A DNA stretch of 64,000 bases. It comes from Cercis canadensis. Its lineage: Eukaryota > Streptophyta > Magnoliopsida > Fabales > Fabaceae. Under the pieces are notes generated by a model. That model worked only from the letters and a program-made list of their open reading frames with translations. It was not told the origin of the DNA and ran no database searches. Below are positions 56,411 through 64,000 of this stretch, one piece after another. Numbering within the stretch: the stretch's first letter is position 1; each line of letters begins with the position of its first letter. The stretch lies in the NCBI GenBank assembly GCA_003255065.1, contig QAOA01002492.1, positions 406,928 through 470,927 on the forward strand. Direction: 5' to 3'. Both the position numbers and the translations under genes were made by a program.

Positions 56411-57107
56411 AGTAGTTCCACAACTACCAACAAGGTACATGCTCTTGGAACTAGTGACTCTTTGTCTAAAGGTCAAAATCAAAATGTTATTTTGAAGTCA
56501 TATAAGAAGGGGATGAAAAAATCATACAAAAAAGGCCCATAACAAAACAAGGGCAACTTCATCCAAAAGAGAAATTAACCACCTTTATGACCTATTTCAT
56601 GTTTTGTTTGTGGCAAGCATGGAAATTTTGTAAAAAAGTGTAGATACTGGAAACGTGGGCCTAATTCTCAGGCCAATGTTACTGAAGAGTCATTTGTGGC
56701 TATGATTACTGAAATTAACATGCTTGAAGGGTCTAAGGGTTGGTCGGCTAATTCTAATGCTACTAGGCATGTTTGCTTTGACAAAGATTGGTTCAAGGTG
56801 TTCAAACCTTATGATAATCCCAAGGAAATAATGCTTGGTGATGCCCTACTACTAAAATTTTGGGTGAAGGTGATGTGGAATTAAGCTTTACTACTAGGTG
56901 TGTACTCACCCTCAAGAATGTGCTCTATACTCCCCAAATGAGGAAGAATTGTATGTCTTCATATCTCCTCAACAAGGCTAGCTTCAAACAAACTATTGAA
57001 TCTGATCAATATGTAATTACTAAGAATAAGATGTTTGTGGGCAAATGGTATGCTAGTGATGGTCTATTGAATGTTGACATGAATAATATGCCTTCAAGTT
57101 TTGTCTA
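56411..57107 (+). pseudogene. Copia#2 gag 3' part and protease
   Basis: The gag resumes after Athila (TTTNKVHALGTS), with the zinc knuckle CFVCGKHGNFVKKCRYW (56605-56650), then the protease region AMITEINMLEGSKGWSANSN, ATRHVCFDKDWFKVFKPYD, GEGDVELSFTTRCVLTLKNV and LYTPQMRKNCMSSYLLNKAS. The protease triad reads N-S-N instead of D-S-G, so it is dead. A frameshift occurs near 56860 and several stops near 56540-56600. The frame ends at NMNNMPSSFVYI, where deletion has fused it to the last bases of the 3' LTR. Confidence 0.88.
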
Positions 57108-57153
57108 TATTTTATTTGTATTTATTTTTATTTTTGTGGGCTTGGGATCAACA

Positions 57154-57281
57154 TTAATTGTGCCAATTTCTCAAGGTCAAGTTTTGTGGTTGACCATCCA
57201 TTCATGTTCATGATAAGGGCAGAGACTTCTATGTCTATGTTCTTCATTAGAGCAATGCTTAACCCACTATTGGTTTCTTAA
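57154..57281 (+). pseudogene. Serpin gene, C-terminal end after the reactive centre loop
   Basis: After the target duplication TTAAT the frame reads CANFSRSSFVVDHPFMFMIR, then AETSMSMFFIRAMLNPLLVS and a stop at 57279-57281. It matches the end of plant serpins (FVADHPFLFLI followed by a strand and NP). Together with 40119-40691 it shows the insertion lies between the hinge and the strand after the scissile region, in the reactive-loop code. Confidence 0.9.
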
Positions 57282-57819
57282 ATTTCTATGATTGATGATA
57301 AATTCTTCACAAAATAATATACTACATAATGTCTCATGTTGGACAAATAACAATTTGTCTTGAAGTTTGAATATAGTATAGAAAATTGGAAATTGTACTA
57401 TTGGTTGTGGATGCTCTAGACTATGGGCTAATTGTATGTTTGGCCATGTTTGTAAATGGATTGAAAGTGCTGATGAATATGTTCTTCCTCTCTTATTTGA
57501 ACCAAAACAAAACTTAAAAGCAAAGCAATTGCATTTAGGAGAAGTTAGAGGATGCTACTTCCACCTTTGACGAAAAGTACATTGGATAATAAGTTCTTTT
57601 TAGTTAGATTGAACTATTTTCAGTTAGCTTGTCTTTCCTCCTTGTTAGCTCAAATTTTGTCTTTTCATATAATTTGTTGGCTCATGGCATTATTTTTTTT
57701 GTTGGGCGAGCATAAATAGCATTAATCATAGTAATCAATTCAGTTTTTCAATATCCAAATAAGTCAATCTAAATTACAAAAGTGATGTCACTTAATTCAG
57801 TTCTTGACTTATTTTGTCA
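57282..57819. other. Region 3' of the serpin relic
   Basis: AT-rich sequence, possibly the former 3' UTR and flank of the serpin. I see no gene or repeat that I can name. Confidence 0.5.
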
Positions 57820-58660
57820 CTTTATTCCTCGAATAATCACTTTGTCTGTCAAATCAGTCCTTTGATGGGCAAAATGACCTTAATAATGCTTAAAAAAAAA
57901 TTTACCTAAAAGGGTTATTGTTAAAAGTATTTACTAGAATGAGTCTCTTTTGAATATTTTAATAATGCACTACTGGACAAAATGGGATACGCTACTTCAG
58001 ATGTAGCGTATTCCTTTAGTCCTGCTACATCGAAGTAGCAGAAATGAGCAGTGAATTGAGTAGACAAACAACAACATCACAAAAGGAGTCCCACTACATC
58101 AAAGTAGCATATTCCTTAAGGTCATGTTACTTTTTCAAAGTAGAGTGACCTTAAGGAACACGCTAGTTTGAATTTTCAAAGTAGAGTGACTTTAAGGATC
58201 ACACCATTCCACTTAATGGGCATTAATGGCTTGCTGGTTCCCAAATGGTCCCATTAGTTTGCAATCTAGGGTCTCCTTAAGGGTTTTGCTATTTCGATCC
58301 AGTGTGTCCTTAAGGGATCCACTGTTTTGTAAACAAGCGAGTCCCTTCAATTTCTCATGCGTTGCAGCCTTAATGACAAATTTGGCTGCTCGGTTGACTA
58401 GAATCCACTACTTTGATCTAGCGAATCTTAAAGGAAAACGTTACATCTAAAGTAGCGTATCCCATTTTTTCGGATAGTGCATTATTAAAATATTCAAAAA
58501 AACCCATTCTTGTAAATACTTTTAAAAGCAACCCCTTTTAGTAGTTTTTTTTCCATTATTATGATCATTTTGCCCCTTTAATGATCACTTTTTTGTGCTT
58601 ACGGAGGACTGATTTGGTAGGCAGAGTAAAATAATTCAAGCACTAAAAGGTATTTTACTC
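57820..58660. mobile_element. Foldback/MITE-like element with long inverted repeats
   Basis: The two arms are inverted copies over roughly 170 bp each: caaatcagtcct, gggcaaaatga, aaaagtatttac and gaatattttaataatgcacta on the left recur inverted on the right, followed by aaaatgggatacgctac on both sides. The inner part 57968-58479 has CACTA-like ends (CACTACTGGAC and CACTATCCGAA inverted) and repeated aagtagcgtat/caaagtagagtgac motifs. No TSD is clear. There is no coding capacity except the spurious 74-codon frame. Confidence 0.75.
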
Positions 58661-58739
58661 TAATAAAAATGAAAAAATAAATTTTGTTGAACTAGCATAG
58701 TAATGTCGTATAGTAGAAAGAAAGATAGAAATAAATCTT

Positions 58740-59519
58740 CAAACGAAGTCAGTTTTCAGCTTTCTGCCACCAAAACCACCACCGCTCATTCCAACTAAAG
58801 AAACAAATGAAGGAAATAAATATGGGTGCATGGATGAGAGCTGAACAGCAAGGTATGAAGCTCGAGATTGACAAGTAGAGAAATCATATAAATAACAATG
58901 GTTATGCTACGGACAGGGAATGGAGTGCCCTAACTGAAGCGTTAACCATGGAGGTTGCAGGGCTTGTATTCACTATGGAGAATGGCTAGTGCAGCAGAGA
59001 GACTACAAGCAGAAATATGGTGCTAGATATAGTCTAGAAAAAGCCAACTGGAAATATACCCATCACTAACCAAACTGAAAAACCTATGGGTTCTAGCTTG
59101 CAGAGAAATACATTTCAATAGATTGGGGATGAAAATATATAGTTGTTGAGAATTCTTTGTGAAAAGAAACTTTTGTGGTTAAGAAGGGAAAGGTTTTGAA
59201 AGTAAACGAAGTGTCGGGCAGAGATAGTCATGGGGACGTAGCTGTGGTTTCTATAATAGAAAAAAAATAAAAATGGAGAGGCTCACAGTGATATAAAGAT
59301 TCTGGAGGTATGGAATACAACATGCACAAAGCTTCCAGCCAACTAGCCTAGTGACGACTTGGGTCCTCTTAGAACATGGAAGAGGATGGCTAGGGTAACT
59401 AGATCTCAGGAAGAAAAGTAACCAACTGAACAAAAGCTCAAATAGAAAGCCAAAGTTGGTGTAATGGTTACAAAGGACATGGAAGTGGAAATTGGGGTGC
59501 TAGATAAAAGAAGCAAGGC
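58740..59519 (+). pseudogene. Possible LINE ORF1 C-terminal relic
   Basis: The frame reads NMGAWMRAEQQGMKLEIDK, resembling the GxWLRA segment at the end of plant LINE ORF1 (gag-like) proteins, followed by stops and low-quality reading. It lies just upstream of ORF2 of a LINE, separated by a solo LTR. The assignment rests on this motif and on position only. Confidence 0.4.
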
Positions 59520-60823
59520 TGATAAGTTGATTTTATACCGCTTATCTTATACTAATCTAGCTTGGTTATTGTTTGTTCTAGGGTATTTTAGGTTTGATTC
59601 TTTTGTTTTTAATGTTTGTTTTTTAGGTTTTTAATAAAGGAATCTATGGAAAGCGTTTAGGTGTAATTGGGTGTAAAATGGAGAGATTTTTGGAAAAAGT
59701 GGATGGAGGTAGCAGCTTCAACGCCGTAGCCCCCATTTGCAACATTGCAGCCCTTTGTTCATGAAGAAAAAGCAAGGCAAGGCAGTGACTTGGGTGCCGT
59801 AGCACCCACTCTGGGCGCCGCAGCCCCCAGTCTTGGCATCGCAATGCCCGTCAACAATACAAAAGCACTATTCAGGCAGTGCTGCAGCCCTCCGAGGGTC
59901 AACTTGGGAATTGATCTCCAGACTCCCTATTTTATTTTATATCATTTTTCTCTTAAACTTCCTAGGACTTATAAATAGAAATTTTAGAGGCTAAATTAGG
60001 GTTCCATATATTTTTACACAAGAGACAAGAAGAGGAGGAAGATCAAGCTTCATGAAGTGGATTTCATCATTGATTCTCAGCTTCTAAGAGTTTTTCTCAT
60101 ATTTTCCTTTGTATTTATGTTTAAATCATGTGTGATCTATTCTTGTTTGCCGTTATGAACTAAATTCATCTTCTACGGTTATGATGTAGCCTAGCTAGGA
60201 TGTTTTGTGATTTTTTATTGATTTAATTCTAGAACATCTCTATTAATTGTCTTCTTCTTCTCAATTCTTCATGCTTCAAATTGACTAGCCATCAATTTAG
60301 TTGATTAGATAATTACAATGAGACCGAGAGATAATTTGTAATTCAAGATCATAGAGATTAAGATCATAGGTTTCATATGGGATAAGAATATACCTTTATG
60401 GTCTATGTAGCTATTAAAAGAACCAAAGAACTTAAAGAATTTATGGGTAGTTTAATTCACATAGAAATATAGCAAATTGGTGCTTAGAGATATTTTTGTT
60501 TGACTTTAGGAAAGACTAATGACTAGTTTAGGGTTCTTGGCTAGTAATTAAAGAAGATAGTTCTTGGTTAAAGAAGTAGGACAAACAATTTGGAATAGCT
60601 ATGGTGAAATCATAAACCCTAGATACTTCTCATCCATATTTCTACTTGTTTTAATATTCTTGTCTTTAAATTATTACTTGATATTTATTCTTGATTGTCT
60701 AGATAAAATTGGAATACACCCAATTTTGGTACTTAGTAGTCATAGTCTCTGTGAAACAATACTCTCTCACTCTTTATTACTTGAAAACAATAATGTACAC
60801 TTGCGTTAGAGTTTTACATAACA
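59520..60823 (+). mobile_element. Solo LTR of Athila/Tat-like type inside the LINE
   Basis: It starts TGATAAGTTGATTTTATACC, resembling the Athila LTR start, and contains a GC-rich gccgtagccccc/gggcgccgcagccccc stretch at 59720-59860. Near its end is cacttgcgttagagttttac, typical of such LTRs. LINE-like sequence lies on both sides. The 3' edge is uncertain; flanking 5-mers AAGGC (59515-59519) and AAGGG (60823-60827) may be a decayed TSD. Confidence 0.6.
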
Positions 60824-60869
60824 AGGGATGACAAAGTCAATAGTACATGCTTAATGGCAAAGGTTGCTC

Positions 60870-62735
60870 AACAATCCCGCCGATCCCTATGAATGCATGT
60901 GGGCTTAGGAACCCGCGTGGCATTCGTACTCTTAGCTTGTTAAAATGGCAAAAAGCTTCCAAACTGTTGTTTAGTTGTGAAACAAGGTTAACTATGGTTG
61001 AGGTGGATGATGTGAAAACTAGAGTTAGGTATAGCAATGGTTTGGGTGTTAGTTGTTAAGGTAGAAGGGGTGGTTTACTACTAATGTGGGATGCAAAAAT
61101 GAAAGTTTCAATCCTCTCTTTCTCTAAATTCCATATTGATGTGAAGGTGGAGGAAGGGGGAAGAGATCCATGGTGGTTTACAGGATTCTATGGAGAGCCA
61201 ATGAAGCACTTACGGCATAATGGGTGGGTAATGCTTAAAAATTTACACAACCATAAACGGCTGGCTTGGGTTGTTGCTGGAGACTTTAATGAAATTCTTA
61301 TTGCGGATGAACAATGTAGTGTGAATTCTAGACCAGAAAATCATATGAGAGATTTCAGAGAAGTTGTAGATTTATATGGTTTCCAAAATTTGGGATAGAA
61401 GGAGAGCAAATTTACTTGGTGTAATGGAAGAGAAGAGGCAGTGAATGTTCATGTTAGACTAGACAGAGCATTGGCTAATCAAGAATGGCTAGCTCGATTC
61501 CTATATTTCCAGGTAACATCTTGTTCAATTGGTTATTCGGATCATTTACCAATTCTCATTTCTTTCTCGGATATTCCTATTGTTTCTCGGCATTCTCAAT
61601 TAGAAAAGAGGTTTAGATTTGAGCAAACGTGGGTGGATCAAGCAAAATGTGAGGGTTTGATTCGATCTAACTGGCATCATAGGGGAGTGAGTAGTAACTT
61701 GCAATTATGCTCCAAAAAATTCCATAATACTGGTTCCCATCTTCAAAACTAGAATAAAATTAATTTTGTATTTGTTGGAAGACAAACCTCCAAAATGCAA
61801 AATCAATTATCCCATGCAAGGTGCAGTGTGGCTAGTGCTGAAAATTTGAGGAGACTGCAGGATTTAGAGGGACAACTCAACGTGGTTTTGGAAAGATAGG
61901 AGATAATGTGAAAGTAGAGATCTAGGGTTTAGTGGCTAAGGGAAGGCGACCGAAATATTAAATTTTTCCATGCTAAAGCCTCAATGAGAAAAAGGAAAAA
62001 TAGAATTGTCAAACTTATTGACTCTCAAGGCCAGGTGCAAACCATTCCTGAAAAAATGAGAGAAGTGTCTATTGAATATTTTCAGAAGCTATTTACCTCA
62101 TCTCAACCATCAAATTTTGCAGTAGTTACTAATTCTATTGAGCCCTAAGTTACAAATGCTATGAATACCCCTCTTACTACTCCTTTCACTGACTAGGAAA
62201 TTAAAGACAATTTTTCAAATGGGGCCTTTGAAGGTGATGGGTCTTGATGGATATCCAGCATTTTTTTCACAAATAGTACTGCCATGTTGTCGGGGATGAA
62301 GTGACAAAAGTAGTGTTGGGTTCTCTTAATGATGAGGTGTTCTATGACGATATAAATTTTGCACATGTGGTCTTGATCCCAAAATTTCAAAATGCAGAAT
62401 TAATGTCTTAATTCCGTCCTATCAGTCTTTGCAATGTGAACTATAAGATTATCTTTAAGGTTCTTGCTAATAGGCTTAAACCTATTTTTGCTTTGGTGAT
62501 TTAAAAGAACCAAAGCACTTTTGTGCCAAACCACAAAATTACAGATAATGTCTTGATTTCTGACAAGCTCCTTCATGCTCTAAAATCAAAGCGCACAAGG
62601 CAAGATGGGTTTATGACTTTGAAGTTAGATATGAGCAAAGTTTATGATCATGTTGAATGAGATTTTTTAGAAACTATAATGAGACGGTTAGGGTTTGATG
62701 AACAATGGATCAAGATGATTATGATGTGTAAGCAA
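60870..62735 (+). pseudogene. Plant LINE ORF2: endonuclease and reverse transcriptase relic
   Basis: The endonuclease starts GLRNPRGIRTLSLLKWQKAS and continues WVVAGDFNEILIADEQCS (61270-61320), SKFTWCNGR, HVRLDRALANQEWL and GYSDHLPILISFSD (SDHxP catalytic motif near 61540-61560). The RT has FRPISLCNVNYKIIFKVLAN (62410-62470), FVPNHKITDNVLISDKLLHA and MTLKLDMSKVYDHVE (62610-62660), then FDEQWIKMIMMC, where it breaks off. The RT catalytic YxDD motif would follow but has been cut away. Stops (61057, 61396 and others) make it inactive. Both activities nick and copy at the target site in active LINEs. Confidence 0.88.
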
Positions 62736-63054
62736 GCCTATGGTGGTATAAATTGTCATGAGTTGTATTGAGTGGAAACACTCACCACTTTAAACACTTG
62801 AGGGATTGAGGGTGTATCATGTGAGGCTCTCTCATTCTTAGTTTACTCAATTCAATTAAAATCACCATGCTTGTTGGTTGAAAGTGCAAGAAATAAATTC
62901 ATGAGTGTCTTGATTCCTTAAAGTTTTGATTGTTCTTCTTGCTCATTTAACTTTTGCATTCTTGAAAGTTGTTGTTGGAAAGTGATCCCTTAGTTATTTT
63001 CTAGTTTTAATTTTAGTTTGCCCAGGACGTGCAAAGGATAAATGTGAGGGGATT
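62736..63054 (+). mobile_element. 3' noncoding end of a second Athila-related element
   Basis: It aligns with 54550-54877 of the Athila element through gagtggaaacactcacc, acacttgagggattgag, gtgaggctctct and cttttgcattcttgaaag, up to a polypurine-like aatgtgaggggattt. It joins LINE RT at about 62735, so its 5' part is missing. Confidence 0.75.
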
Positions 63055-64000
63055 TGATAAATAATATTTTTATATATTATTTGATCCTCATACCTAGTGT
63101 TTTTCACCATCTCCTATGCTTAATTTCATGAATTAGGCCATATTTTATGAATTGGGTTCCATTTTGGACTTTAGTATTTTTATTAAGCATTGTCATTTCA
63201 TCCTATCTTGGTATTTTTAGTTTATTTTCAGTTTACAATCTCTAAAAATTATGATTTTGCTTTTGTAGGAAAGCTAAGACACATAGCTATAATTCATGTG
63301 AAGACCAATTTTTTATCCAGAAGTGTCTTAGTGGTGCCCTGCCCCTTAGAAGTTCAGCATTCAAATTTTTAGGCTGAGACCACTTATTCAGGCTCATTTT
63401 CCTCATCCGGAGTCAAATTAATGCAAATGAGGAGTCATTCTGAAGCTGAGGAGTAGGAGAATATTCTCACATGGAGGGGCAAATTAGTAATTTAGCCAAG
63501 GCAATTATAGATTCGGAAATAGGGTAGAGAGTAGCATAGACTTAATTAGTTCTTCATATTTCATTTTCCGTTTTGAGACACACTGTTCTATCCTTTCCTT
63601 TGGAGCTCAGATTTGTTGACTATGGAAGAGTAGATATTTTGCAATCAAGCTAGACTCTGGATTAGATTTGGTTTAGTTTTGAGACCTATATCTATTTTAT
63701 TCGAGTTTAATGCAATTCTTCTTTGGTTTCTGCTATGCCTTGATTTCTGTATGGATATATAGAGATTTCTATTGTTCATCCAGATTTTGAGGTTTGAAAT
63801 AAGATTTAGGTTGATGAATCTTTATTCTAATGCATGAAACCAGAGGCAATGTGTTAGTTGATGTTTGGCTTTTAGGTTAACAACGGATTACGTGTTCTAT
63901 ATGATTGCAAGGACCTGTAATGCATGTTGTTAACCAAATTTTGAATGATAGTTCAGTAGGAACACTTAATTATAATGTAGAGATCTCGGTTATAACTAAA
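63055..64000 (+). repeat. LTR of the second Athila-related element (runs off the window)
   Basis: It begins TGATAAATAATATTTTTATA, followed by atttgatcctcatacctag, similar in layout to the Athila LTR start. Later sequence (for example cagtaggaacactta near 63955) corresponds to the aggaattctaagtgtt part of that LTR. It is diverged from the first family and not closed within the window. Confidence 0.7.

Larger units (their letters stand above)
40692..57153 (+). mobile_element. Copia#2: Ty1/copia element with CACTA2 and Athila nested inside
   Basis: It begins TGTTGGTATATTT at 40692 and ends GGGATCAACA at 57153, with the perfect target duplication TTAAT at 40687-40691 and 57154-57158. The 5' LTR is 40692-41159. 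Only the last ~45 bp of the 3' LTR (from about 57108, tattttatttgtattt) remain, fused to the protease region, so integrase, RT, RNase H and most of the 3' LTR are deleted. Gag is split by an Athila element. It belongs to the same family as copia#1 and lies inside a serpin gene. Confidence 0.92.

Overview
This is a gene-poor, transposon-saturated stretch of a plant nuclear genome, almost certainly a eudicot. The evidence is AT-rich intergenic DNA, Athila, Tat/Ogre, SIRE and other LTR retrotransposons, CACTA and Mutator-like (MULE) DNA transposons, a plant LINE, TTTAGGG-type telomere-like repeats, and relics of two plant host genes: a CC-type NLR resistance gene (minus strand) and a serpin (plus strand). 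I see no intact host gene, no tRNA or rRNA gene, and no CRISPR array. The species cannot be named from the sequence alone.

Layout. 1-530 is a ~93-bp tandem repeat. 535-2815 is a Ty3/gypsy integrase relic (minus) split by an Athila-type solo LTR with a perfect 5-bp target-site duplication (TSD). 2816-6586 is a decayed SIRE-like Ty1/copia element (plus), itself split by another solo LTR. 6587-15098 is an internally deleted Tat/Ogre-like element (minus) with a 3.6-kb LTR that holds three 267-bp tandem repeats. 15930-38560 is a nested tower: the 5' part of a CC-NLR gene is split by copia#1 (16052-38054, TSD CATAA); the 5' LTR of copia#1 is split by CACTA1 (20351-37588, TSD AAA); and the tnpD transposase of CACTA1 is split by a MULE (21286-32801, 9-bp TSD). 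The MULE carries a MURA-type transposase, a plant-mobile-domain (PMD) gene, unidentified small ORFs and a large inverted repeat.

40119-57281 is a second tower: a serpin gene is split in its reactive-centre-loop coding region by copia#2 (40692-57153, TSD TTAAT), of the same family as copia#1. Copia#2 in turn holds CACTA2 (41165-44445, TSD TTT) just after its 5' LTR and an Athila element (45142-56410, TSD GGTAG/AGTAG) in its gag region. The Athila 3' LTR contains a piece of the same solo-LTR family seen at 3232. 57820-58660 is a foldback element. 58740-62735 is a LINE relic split by a solo LTR. 62736-64000 is the 3' end of an Athila-related element running off the window.

Eight single N positions (113, 7673, 29909, 36690, 39822, 48720, 53546, 55567) look like unresolved contig joins. 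Six are flanked by near-identical direct copies of about 206-550 bp that are best read as assembly duplications rather than biology. All coding relics carry stops, frameshifts or deletions, so they are given as pseudogenes. The points most worth a second look are the NLR/copia/CACTA/MULE tower, the PMD-bearing MULE with its telomere-like intron and long hairpin, and the serpin reactive-loop insertion.
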